Positions 24,757 through 32,285 of a stretch of DNA of 64,000 bases are shown in pieces (the stretch's first letter is position 1; each line of letters opens with the position of its first letter). The notes under the pieces were generated by a model. It saw only the letters and a list, made by a program, of their open reading frames with translations, had not been told where the DNA came from and did no database searches. The stretch covers positions 186,001 to 250,000 of the forward strand of contig NZ_CALKHS010000010.1 of assembly GCF_937988725.1 (NCBI RefSeq), given 5' to 3'. The stretch is from an uncultured Castellaniella sp. Its GTDB lineage: Bacteria; Pseudomonadota; Gammaproteobacteria; Burkholderiales; Burkholderiaceae_B. The position numbers were made by a program, and so were the translations under genes.

Positions 24757-25824
24757 TTACGGGATGGACCGATAGGTAATGCCGTTGGGATTGGGCCCCA
24801 CCCGGTATGTGGCGACAACCTCCTGTGTGCTGGTGTCTATCGCGCTGACCGTGTCGTCCTGATTGTTTGTGACAAAGACAAAGCCCCCCTCACTGCTGGC
24901 GACAACCCCATGGGCGCCCATGCCCGTGGTCACCGTGGCTTGAACGCTTTGGCTTTTCACATCAATGACAGAGACCGTGTTGTCGGGCTCGCTCTCGCTG
25001 CCCTGATTGGCGACGTAAACCTTGCTGCCATCCGCGGTTGTGTATAGCTGGATGGGATTGCGGCCAACCTTTATGCGATTGAGCACCTGTCTGGTGACGG
25101 TGTCGATGATCGCCACACTATTTTCATCCCGCAGCGATACATAGACCTGTGCTCCATCAGGCGTAAAGGCAACTTGAACCGGGGCCTTGCCAACAGGGAT
25201 GCGTGCGGATTCTTTGAGATTTTGGGTATTTATGACGGATACGTTGTTATCGGTGACGTTGGCGACATACAGTTCTTGCCCATTGGGGCTCAGACGCAAG
25301 CCGTGAGGAAACGCTCCGGTGGGAATCTCGGCGATGATTTTCTTGTGCTGAATGTCAACGACCGAGACCTGATTGGCCTCGGAGTTGGTGATATAGGCAC
25401 GATCACCCTTTTCGCTTGTCACAACATGGGCAGGGTGACCGCCTGAAGGCAGCGTCGCCAATGTCTTGTCGATCTGGCCGGCATCGATCAATAGTAATTT
25501 GGCGTCGTTACCATCTTCAGAACTGGCGTGCGTATCGGTCTTCTCACCAGCTTGGTCATTGCCCATACCGTGCCCGGCCATACCGGTCATCGCCGGCATG
25601 CCAACGGCAAGAACCGTCTTTCCATCAGGGGAGATCTGGACATTATGCGGGATGACGGATACCTTCGCCGTGTGTACGGCGCCGGTACGCAAGGTGATCT
25701 CGCTCACGGAGCCGTCGCCTTCATTGGCGCTGTACACAACGCCGTTCGGTAGCGTTGCCGCCTGGACCGCCCCGGCAGCCAGCGTGAGGGCAATCGAAGC
25801 AAGAAGAGGGTGTATTTGAAGCAT
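24757..25824 (-). CDS. exported YVTN-type beta-propeller protein
   Basis: A 355-residue protein with a signal peptide (cleavage near VQA-AT) followed by about six to seven repeats of the YVTN/cytochrome-D1 beta-propeller type. Examples are NNVSVINTQNLKESARIPVG, APVQVAFTPDGAQVYVS and DDTVSAIDTSTQEVVATYRV. An insert between early repeats holds Met and His (MPAMTGMAGHGMG), a possible metal site. Such propellers occur beside metal-resistance genes; the ligand is not known. A CopR-type box lies 116 bases upstream. Confidence 0.82.
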   Translation of the reverse strand: MLQIHPLLASIALTLAAGAVQAATLPNGVVYSANEGDGSVSEITLRTGAVHTAKVSVIPHNVQISPDGKTVLAVGMPAMTGMAGHGMGNDQAGEKTDTHASSEDGNDAKLLLIDAGQIDKTLATLPSGGHPAHVVTSEKGDRAYITNSEANQVSVVDIQHKKIIAEIPTGAFPHGLRLSPNGQELYVANVTDNNVSVINTQNLKESARIPVGKAPVQVAFTPDGAQVYVSLRDENSVAIIDTVTRQVLNRIKVGRNPIQLYTTADGSKVYVANQGSESEPDNTVSVIDVKSQSVQATVTTGMGAHGVVASSEGGFVFVTNNQDDTVSAIDTSTQEVVATYRVGPNPNGITYRSIP

Positions 25825-25939
25825 TGTCGGATCTCCGGTTCGAAACGGTTGTAACCATTGAAAGTCATGTCATTGAAAGCAGCAGTGCTGCCCATCGATC
25901 ACTGTATCGATCCATCCCTGACGGATTGATGACGCGCTA

Positions 25940-25956
25940 ATTACAATCTTGTAATG
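25940..25956 (-). promoter_or_regulatory. CopR/CusR-type box 4 (beta-propeller/LemA unit)
   Basis: ATTACAATCTTGTAATG is a near-perfect palindrome and the best match to the CusR-type consensus here; TTGATGAC precedes it at the same spacing as at the other sites. It lies upstream of the beta-propeller gene on the minus strand. Confidence 0.72.
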
Positions 25957-26074
25957 TGGCGCGATTCACGTGTTTTATCGACATGCGAGGCGTCCCGGCG
26001 CCGGGCAGACTGCCCGATGCGCAAGGGTTACGGCACAATGCGACGGTTCTGGAAGAACCCAATTGTGGTATCTA

Positions 26075-26214
26075 AATAAAGTTAGTAAATTTTACGTCTC
26101 GAACCCTAGCAAATACGTTACGACTGAAAAGTCTGGAATTAATAAAGTTGGTAAATTTTCGAAGTGTCTGTCTGGAACAGGCATGATTTCGTGCAAATAA
26201 AGTTGGTAATTTTT
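26075..26214 (+). repeat. left-end TnsB-type binding sites (three repeats)
   Basis: AATAAAGTTAGTAAATTTT at 26075, AATAAAGTTGGTAAATTTT at 26141 and AATAAAGTTGGTAATTTTT at 26196. The spacing is 66 and 55 bases, a loose array as at the Tn7 left end. All read in the plus direction. Confidence 0.88.
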
Positions 26215-26272
26215 GGCGTGGTGCAGGCAACGGCAAATCTTCCCCAGGGTTGGCTCGCAAAGCCCAGGCGCT

Positions 26273-26467
26273 TTACGCCTGCACATCAGGCTGAAGCTCG
26301 GACATCGCGGTGTTCGGACCTTTTGAGTCAGAACTTCCGAAAGCCATTTCAGACTCCATCCTCTGTGACCATGCCAGCCGCAGCAACCCGCGCAGCAGGT
26401 AGTCGCGCACGATATGCACGCTCCCCCCGGCCTCAAGAGCCAGCCGGGATACCGTGTAGGAGTTCAT
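26273..26467 (-). pseudogene. merD: merD fragment
   Basis: The first 30 or so codons encode the MerD N-terminal helix-turn-helix (MNSYTVSRLALEAG, HIVRDYLLRGLLR). Homology then stops, and the remaining 34 codons (ending SELQPDVQA) are unrelated to MerD. The normal protein is about 120 residues, so the co-regulator that helps remove MerR from the operator is lost. The break lies near 26375, between the mer operon and the transposon's left end. Confidence 0.78.
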
Positions 26468-26484
26468 CGAACACCTCCTTTTCC

Positions 26485-28170
26485 TTACCCGGCGCAGCAG
26501 GATAGTTGCTTCACATCCTTGTTGAAGGTCTGCGCCGCGAGCTTCAAGCCTTCGACCATCGTCAGATAGGGGAACAACTGGTCGGCCAGTTCCTGCACGG
26601 TCATCCGGTTGCGGATGGCGAGTACCGCCGTCTGGATCAGTTCGCCCGCTTCCGGGGCCACCGCCTGTACGCCGATGAGCCGTCCGCTACCTTCCTCGAT
26701 GACCAGCTTGATGAAGCCGCGTGTGTCAAAGCTGGCGAGCGCACGCGGCACGTTGTCCAAGGTCAAAGTGCGACTGTCGGTCTCGATCCCGTCGTGATGA
26801 GCCTCTGCCTCGCTGTAGCCCACGGTGGCGACTTGCGGATCGGTGAACACCACGGCAGGCATGGCGGTAAGGTTAAGCGCCGCGTCACCGCCCGTCATGT
26901 TGATCGCCGCACGGGTGCCGGCCGCCGCCGCCACATAGACGAACTGAGGCTGGTCCGTGCAGTCGCCGGCCGCGTAGATGTCCGGCGTGCTGGTCCGCAT
27001 GCCGGCGTCGATGACGATAGCGCCTTGCGGGTTGAGCGCGACGCCTGCCGCGTCCAGCGCCAGGCTGCGCGTGTTGGGCGAGCGACCGGTGGCGACCAGC
27101 AGTTTGTCGGCACGCAGCTCGCCGTGCGCCGTGGTGAGCACGAATTCGCCGCCCTCGTGCGCGACCTGGCTGGCCTGGGTGTGCTCCAGCACCTCGATCC
27201 CTTCGGCGCGAAACGCCGCCGTGATTGCCTCACCGATGGCCGGGTCTTCCCGGAAGAACAGGGTGTTGCGTGCAAGGATCGTTACTTTGCTGCCCAGTCG
27301 GGCGAACGCCTGCGCCAGTTCCAGCGCTACCACCGACGAACCAATCACGGCCAGCCGCTCAGGAATGGTGTCGCTGACCAGCGCCTCGGTGGAAGTCCAG
27401 TAGGGTGTATCTTTCAGGCCGGGGATCGGCGGAACGGCCGGACTCGCGCCGGTGGCAATCAGGCAACGGTCGAAAGTCACCACGCGCTCGCCACCACCGT
27501 TGAGTTGCACGGTCAGGCTGTGTGCGTCCTTGAAACGGGCTTCGCCGTGCAGCACGGAGATGGCGGGATTGTCATTCAGGATGCCTTCGTATTTGGCGTG
27601 GCGCAGTTCGTCGACGCGCGCCTGCTGCTGGGCCAGCAGCCGCTCGCGCAAGATTGTCGGCGGTGTGGGCGGCATGCCACCATCGAACGGGCTTTCTCGG
27701 CGCAAGTGGGCGATGTGTGCAGCGCGGATCATGATCTTGGACGGCACGCAGCCGATATTGACGCAGGTGCCGCCAATAGTGCCGCGCTCGATCAGGGTGA
27801 CGTGCACGCCTTGCTCGACGGCCTTCAGCGCCGCCGCCATCGCCGCGCCGCCGCTGCCGATAACGGCAATATGCAATCCGCCACCGTCACCACCAGCCTT
27901 GTCGCCGCTACCTAGCCATTCGCGCATCTTGACGAGCAAGCCGCCGCCCACCGGAGGCACGGGCGCGTCGGCGAGCGTGGCCCGATAACCGAGTCCGGCC
28001 ACGGCGGTAGTCCACGCGTCAGACGATGTGCCGGCCTCGACGGCGAGCTTGGCGCTGCCCTTGGTATAGGAGACATCCGCCGACTGCACGCCTGGCACTT
28101 TCTCCAGGGCTTCCTTGACATGCACTGCGCACGAGTCGCAAGTCATGCCGGTGATTTTGAGGGTGATCAT
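26485..28170 (-). CDS. merA: mercury(II) reductase
   Basis: MerA reduces Hg(II) to volatile Hg(0) with NADPH in the cytoplasm. The 561-residue protein has an N-terminal HMA domain (ITGMTCDSCAVHVKEAL), the FAD site (AVIGSGGAAMAAALKA), the redox-active GGTCVNIGCVPSK, the NADPH region (LAVIGSSVVALELAQAFARLG), ATGRSPNTRSLALDAAGV, and the C-terminal Cys pair in QLSCCAG. The length equals that of the Tn501 enzyme. It follows merC by 39 bases in a merTPCAD' operon. Confidence 0.97.
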   Translation of the reverse strand: MITLKITGMTCDSCAVHVKEALEKVPGVQSADVSYTKGSAKLAVEAGTSSDAWTTAVAGLGYRATLADAPVPPVGGGLLVKMREWLGSGDKAGGDGGGLHIAVIGSGGAAMAAALKAVEQGVHVTLIERGTIGGTCVNIGCVPSKIMIRAAHIAHLRRESPFDGGMPPTPPTILRERLLAQQQARVDELRHAKYEGILNDNPAISVLHGEARFKDAHSLTVQLNGGGERVVTFDRCLIATGASPAVPPIPGLKDTPYWTSTEALVSDTIPERLAVIGSSVVALELAQAFARLGSKVTILARNTLFFREDPAIGEAITAAFRAEGIEVLEHTQASQVAHEGGEFVLTTAHGELRADKLLVATGRSPNTRSLALDAAGVALNPQGAIVIDAGMRTSTPDIYAAGDCTDQPQFVYVAAAAGTRAAINMTGGDAALNLTAMPAVVFTDPQVATVGYSEAEAHHDGIETDSRTLTLDNVPRALASFDTRGFIKLVIEEGSGRLIGVQAVAPEAGELIQTAVLAIRNRMTVQELADQLFPYLTMVEGLKLAAQTFNKDVKQLSCCAG

Positions 28171-28209
28171 TCATCGTTCCTTTTCTGTGTTGACCGCTGG
28201 CTCACGCCG

Positions 28210-28632
28210 TCAGCTATGTTTTGCTGGGAGTTCGCAGCCGCCCGAGCCGCAGCGGCGATTTGCCGGCGAAACCAAGTCCCAGATCGACACGCCGATCATC
28301 AGGGCCAGGCCGGTGTATATGAGGCGCGCTGTCCACCAGTTGCCAAGCAACCAGACAGTCCCGGCGAACACGATGGCTGGCCCGATCATGCCGAGCAGGC
28401 TGCGGTGCCATTGCCGATGACTGAGCCAGCCCAGTGCATTCGCCAGCAAAGCCACGACGGCGAACAGCGGCAGCAGCGTGGAAATGAACAAGCCTTCGTA
28501 TTCCTGTAAAAAGCCGAGGCCGATGGCTGTGCCCAAGCTGGCGATGGCCGGAAAACAGGCGGCGCAGCCCATCGCGGAAACAACGCTGCCGAGCGCGCCA
28601 GCCTTGTCGGCAATGCGTGTGATCAGTCCCAT
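28210..28632 (-). CDS. merC: mercury transport protein MerC
   Basis: A 140-residue inner-membrane protein with four transmembrane segments. The first holds the Hg-binding Cys pair (SAMGCAACFPAIASLGTAIG), and a second Cys pair is in the C-terminal tail (RRCGSGGCELP). It brings Hg(II) into the cytoplasm for MerA. Its place between merP and merA is the usual one. Confidence 0.94.
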   Translation of the reverse strand: MGLITRIADKAGALGSVVSAMGCAACFPAIASLGTAIGLGFLQEYEGLFISTLLPLFAVVALLANALGWLSHRQWHRSLLGMIGPAIVFAGTVWLLGNWWTARLIYTGLALMIGVSIWDLVSPANRRCGSGGCELPAKHS

Positions 28633-28662
28633 GATCGCCCCAGGGTCGGGTTCAGTGGCTCA

Positions 28663-28935
28663 CTACTTGACGCTGGAGGGATAGCCCGCGTCCCCGGTTG
28701 CCTTGGTCAGCTTCTGCACGCTGGTCTTGGCATCATCGAAGGTGACAACCGCTTCGCGGGTCTCGAAGGTCACGGCAACTTTACTGACGCCATTGACCTT
28801 GGAAATCGCCTTCTTGACGGTGATTGGGCATGCCGAGCACGTCATGCCCGGTACGGACAGCGTGACGGTCTGGGTAGCGGCCCACACAGGTGCAACAACG
28901 GCGGCGAGGGCGAAGGAGGCAAACAGCTTCTTCAT
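28663..28935 (-). CDS. merP: periplasmic mercury-binding protein MerP
   Basis: A 90-residue protein with a signal peptide (MKKLFASFALAAVVAPVWA) and one HMA domain with the metal site GMTCSACPITVKKAI. It captures Hg(II) in the periplasm and passes it to MerT. It starts 12 bases after the merT stop. Confidence 0.95.
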   Translation of the reverse strand: MKKLFASFALAAVVAPVWAATQTVTLSVPGMTCSACPITVKKAISKVNGVSKVAVTFETREAVVTFDDAKTSVQKLTKATGDAGYPSSVK

Positions 28936-28947
28936 GGTGAACTCCGA

Positions 28948-29298
28948 TCAGTAGAAAAATGGTATGACATAGGGAAATCCGAGCGCGACCAGAACCAGCA
29001 CGGCCACGACCCAGAAAATGAGCTTGTAGGTCGCTCGCACTTGGGGAATCGCGCAGACCTCACCCGGCCTACAGGCTTGCGCAGGGCGGTAGATGTGCCG
29101 CCAGGCGAAGAACAACGCCACAAGCGCTGCGCCGATGAAAAGCGGGCGATACGGCTCCAGCACGGTCAGGTTGCCGATCCATGCCCCGCTGAATCCCAAG
29201 GCGACCAGGACAAGCGGCCCGAGGCAGCAGGTCGAGGCGAGGATGGCGGCCAGCCCGCCAGCGAAGAGCGCGCCGCGCCCGGTTTGTGGTTCAGACAT
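28948..29298 (-). CDS. merT: mercuric transport protein MerT
   Basis: A 116-residue inner-membrane protein with three transmembrane segments and the first-helix Cys pair (ILASTCCLGPLVLVALGFSG). A second Cys pair lies on the cytoplasmic loop (QACRPGEVCAIP). The ATG at 29298 gives the standard MSEPQTGRGALFAGG start. It is the first gene of the structural mer operon, directly downstream of the operator-promoter. Confidence 0.95.
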   Translation of the reverse strand: MSEPQTGRGALFAGGLAAILASTCCLGPLVLVALGFSGAWIGNLTVLEPYRPLFIGAALVALFFAWRHIYRPAQACRPGEVCAIPQVRATYKLIFWVVAVLVLVALGFPYVIPFFY

Positions 29299-29333
29299 GC
29301 GCTTGTCCTTTCGAATTTGAATTGGATAGCGTA

Positions 29334-29364
29334 ACCTTACTTCCGTACTCATGTACGGAGTCAA
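29334..29364 (-). promoter_or_regulatory. mer operator-promoter (PmerT)
   Basis: On the minus strand, TTGACT (29359-29364) and TAAGGT (29334-29339) are separated by 19 bases, the overlong spacer that MerR must untwist. The spacer contains the MerR dyad TCCGTAC...GTACGGA (29342-29359). merR is divergent, starting at 29370. Confidence 0.93.
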
Positions 29365-29369
29365 GCGAT

Positions 29370-29804
29370 ATGGAAAACAATTTGGAGAACCTGACCATTG
29401 GCGTCTTTGCCAAGGCGGCCGGGGTCAACGTGGAGACCATCCGGTTCTATCAGCGCAAGGGTCTGTTGCCGGAACCGGATAAGCCATACGGCAGCATTCG
29501 CCGCTATGGCGCAGCGGATGTGACGCGAGTGCGATTCGTGAAATCGGCCCAGCGGCTGGGCTTCAGCCTGGATGAAATCGCCGATTTGCTGCGGCTCGAC
29601 GATGGCACCCACTGCGAGGAAGCCAGCAGTCTGGCCGAGCACAAGCTCAAGGACGTGCGCGAGAAGATGGTCGACTTGGCGCGCATGGAGGCCGTACTGT
29701 CTGATCTGGTATGCGCCTGCCACGCGCGGCAGGGGAATGTTTCCTGTCCGCTGGTCGCGTCGCTACAGGGCGGAGCAAACCTGACGGGTTCGGCTAAGCC
29801 TTAG
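29370..29804 (+). CDS. merR: mercury-responsive transcriptional regulator MerR
   Basis: A 144-residue MerR protein: N-terminal winged helix (TIGVFAKAAGVNVETIRFYQRKGLL), dimerisation helix, and the three Hg(II)-binding Cys in GTHCEEA, VCACHARQ and NVSCPL. It represses and, with Hg(II), activates PmerT. The start at 29370 gives MENNLENLTIG; an upstream extension would run through the operator. Confidence 0.96.
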   Translation: MENNLENLTIGVFAKAAGVNVETIRFYQRKGLLPEPDKPYGSIRRYGAADVTRVRFVKSAQRLGFSLDEIADLLRLDDGTHCEEASSLAEHKLKDVREKMVDLARMEAVLSDLVCACHARQGNVSCPLVASLQGGANLTGSAKP

Positions 29805-30012
29805 CGTGCTTTATTTTCCATTTTCTGAGACGACCCCTTGTAGGCCAGCACCGCCGGAATTGCGACGGCAAGCCCTACGCCCGTCATAATCAGGGCTTCG
29901 CCGACCAGTCCAGCAATGCGGTTAATGGTCACGCCATCAGACATGCCAATGCTCAGCAATGCGTGATAGCGAGACCAAGTGACGCGACGGCTGCATATTT
30001 TTTGGGGTTCAT
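29805..30012 (-). pseudogene. gene graveyard: ExbB/TolQ-like C-terminal fragment and a truncated leader
   Basis: Codons between about 29830 and 29945 read RIAGLVGEALIMTGVGLAVAIPAVLAYK, the conserved last transmembrane part of ExbB/TolQ/MotA-family proteins; the rest of such a gene is missing. Just upstream, an ATG at 30012 preceded by GGAG opens a signal-peptide-like start (MNPKKYAAVASLGLAIT) that stops after about 20 codons. Two unrelated gene ends are thus fused here between merR and the DUF411 fragment. Confidence 0.5.
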
Positions 30013-30075
30013 GGTGACTCCACTGAGTGTGTGCAGTCTGCACGATAACTCGTTTGTGTACATTGCCCGCCGATT

Positions 30076-30243
30076 TCAAAAGGTAGCAAAGACCTTGGGT
30101 GCCGAGCCGGTGCCCAGAACGTAGACATTCAGCGGCCCGGCAGCGGTGCCCGCCATGCCAGGGGCGCCCACAGGCATTCCCGGTATGGAGAGACCCTTTA
30201 CGGGGAGGTGATCAGCCAGTATCTGCTTGATGTACGTGGCGGG
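30076..30243 (-). pseudogene. DUF411 metal-related protein, C-terminal fragment
   Basis: The frame reads PATYIKQILADHLPVKGL and IPGMPVGAPGM, then a VYVLGTGSAPKVFATF end. This is the C-terminal third of DUF411 proteins, small periplasmic proteins tied to metal handling. The N-terminal part with the CGCC motif is missing because the IS2-like element starts exactly at 30244. Confidence 0.75.
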
Positions 30244-30823
30244 TGGATTTGCCCCCGTATTACCGGACACGGAATCACCCTTGGGTTGATAAATCCTGGT
30301 GACGCCTGAACTCCCTGGGGGATCTGTACTTCAGCGCACTGTGGGGATGCTGCTCGTTGTAATGCTCGAAGGCAATCGCCAGATTCTGCAACGCGGTGGG
30401 CACGTCGGCCTTGGGCATAAAAGCGACGTAATCGCGCTTGATCGTCTTCACGAAGCTCTCGGCCATGCCGTTGCTCTGGGGGCTGCGCACGGGCGTGGTC
30501 AGCGGTTTCAGGCCAATGCGCCTGGCAAACTCACGAGTCTTTGCTGCAATGTAGCCCGAGCCATTATCGCTCAGCCACTCGATCTGCTGCGGCGTTTGAT
30601 CTGTATTGCCGAACCGATGCTCCAACGCCGCCAGCATCACATCGCGCACCACATCGCCGCTGTGTCCAACCGTGGTCGCCGACCAGCTCATGGCCTCACG
30701 GTCGCAGCAGTCCAGGGCAAAGGTCACCCGCAAAGGGCTGCCATCATCGCAGCGAAACTCGAACCCGTCGGAGCACCAGCGGTGGTTTGGCTGCCAACCG
30801 CGCGGGCTTGGATTTTTCAGCAT
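30244..30823 (-). mobile_element. IS2-like (IS3 family) fragment with right end and 3' part of orfB
   Basis: The orfB product (30275-30823) has NHRWCSDGFEFRCDDG, VTFALDCCDREAMSW, EWLSDNGSGYIA, VRSPQSNGMAESFVKTIKRDY and HPHSALKYRSPREF, the C-terminal catalytic part of IS2-group transposases with the second D and the E. The right inverted repeat TGGATTTGCCCCC begins at 30244. The left part of the IS, orfA and the first half of orfB are missing; around 30800-30823 the sequence passes directly into tnsC. The remnant cannot transpose by itself. Confidence 0.85.
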
Positions 30824-32285
30824 CCTGATACCAGTTAAGGATCAAGGGCATCATGTCCTTCATGGCCAGCCCGGGAAAACGCTCAAACACCCGATTGATC
30901 AGCGGTTCGAGCAAGCTCGACGCGCACCCCAAATCAACCAGCAAGTTGTGCAAACGAATCGCCTGCTCATTGCCCGGGTACAAGGCGGTGGCATCCAGAC
31001 GCTCCTGCTTGCTGTGCAACAGACTACCCAACTCCAGAATCTTCTTGTCCACATCGGGAATCGTCAAATCCGAGTAGCGGGCAATCCGCATCACATCACC
31101 CGAGCGGATCGCATCGATCATGGGATGAATCGGCTTTAGCTCATCCTGATAGACTTTTTCCATCAAGGCCGGCGTAATGCGTTCAATGCCTGTGACGACC
31201 GCTCTGATTTGAGACAGGACAAACAGCTTGATGACCACATCCATGATGCCTTGAGAGAGGTCATACCAGACATCGCGGATGTCATCGGGCATCTCGGGGG
31301 CCGCTTTGGTGAGCCATTGATACCTCCACAACCGGCCAGTGAACGCGCCCCACTCGGTACGCAAGGCATCCTCATCGGCGGCGGGCTTGCTGATTGGCTC
31401 CCACAATATCGAGCCAAACCCGGCGCCGCGACGCGCCGAGCGCAGATCCAGCTCAAAGATCGGCCTGGCTTTGGGCGTACCCACCATCACCACGGGCACC
31501 GAAATCTCATTGACCAAGGTGACGAAAAAGTTGAGCATACGTTCAGCGCCGCCCGAGTTTCGCACGCTCAGATGCTGAATCTCATCGATCACCAACAGGC
31601 CTATGGCGTGCGTGTTGGCAATATGCGCCATCACGGCGATCAGCGTTTCCACGCTATGGCGCTTCTCGACATAACGACGCACGTAGTTCGTGGCCAGCAC
31701 CGCATCAATTTCCCGGAAAAAATTGTGGCATAGACTTTTCAGCGAACCGTCATGGGGGCAGTCAATTTTAAGAAATACAATCTGGGTGAAGTTGTGCTGC
31801 TTGTGGTAGATGAGCTGCGGGTAGGTCGCCAATATGCGGTTGATCGAACTGGTCTTGCCCGAGCCCGAGCAGCCAATAAAGGCCAGGCTCTTGGCAGTCG
31901 ATTGCACGTGTTCAAACCGAAAAACACCCAGATCGCCCAGCATGATGCGCTCATAGCCATTCTGGATGTGGGCGTTGAGCGCTCCGGTGGCCAGGTTTCT
32001 GCCCACATAGCCCTGCCTGAGCAGGATGGAAAGCTTTGACTCCAGTTCGATGTGGCGCGATAACGGCTGAAAAAAGCGATCCAGCAACTGGGCGATGACG
32101 TGGATTCTCGTCTGGCCATCCAGATAGGCATCGGTGGGGCGAAAAGCAATCTGGCCCGATAGCCCGTCGCGCAGCTGGCGCTTATCCAGTATGGGCGGCA
32201 AGGCCTCGATCAGGGGGTTTCCCTGATATTGGCTCACGCCGGTATCGCTATACATGGCCTGAACCATGCCTTGGGGCAGCGTCAC
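30744..32285 (-). CDS. tnsC: TnsC-like AAA+ ATPase with altered C-terminus
   Basis: TnsC is the ATP-dependent regulator that joins the TnsAB transposase to a target. The Walker A motif (FIGCSGSGKTSSINRIL), Walker B (IGLLVIDEIQHLS) and sensor region (VPVVMVGTPKARPIFELDLRSARR) are intact. The GTG at 32285 overlaps the tnsB stop as GTGA. The last authentic part seems to end near LILNWYQDAEKS; about 18 codons after it run into the IS2-like remnant in another frame and stop at 30744. So the natural C-terminus is replaced, and a tnsD/tniQ target-selector gene expected downstream is absent. Confidence 0.85.
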   Translation of the reverse strand: MTLPQGMVQAMYSDTGVSQYQGNPLIEALPPILDKRQLRDGLSGQIAFRPTDAYLDGQTRIHVIAQLLDRFFQPLSRHIELESKLSILLRQGYVGRNLATGALNAHIQNGYERIMLGDLGVFRFEHVQSTAKSLAFIGCSGSGKTSSINRILATYPQLIYHKQHNFTQIVFLKIDCPHDGSLKSLCHNFFREIDAVLATNYVRRYVEKRHSVETLIAVMAHIANTHAIGLLVIDEIQHLSVRNSGGAERMLNFFVTLVNEISVPVVMVGTPKARPIFELDLRSARRGAGFGSILWEPISKPAADEDALRTEWGAFTGRLWRYQWLTKAAPEMPDDIRDVWYDLSQGIMDVVIKLFVLSQIRAVVTGIERITPALMEKVYQDELKPIHPMIDAIRSGDVMRIARYSDLTIPDVDKKILELGSLLHSKQERLDATALYPGNEQAIRLHNLLVDLGCASSLLEPLINRVFERFPGLAMKDMMPLILNWYQDAEKSKPARLAAKPPLVLRRVRVSLR

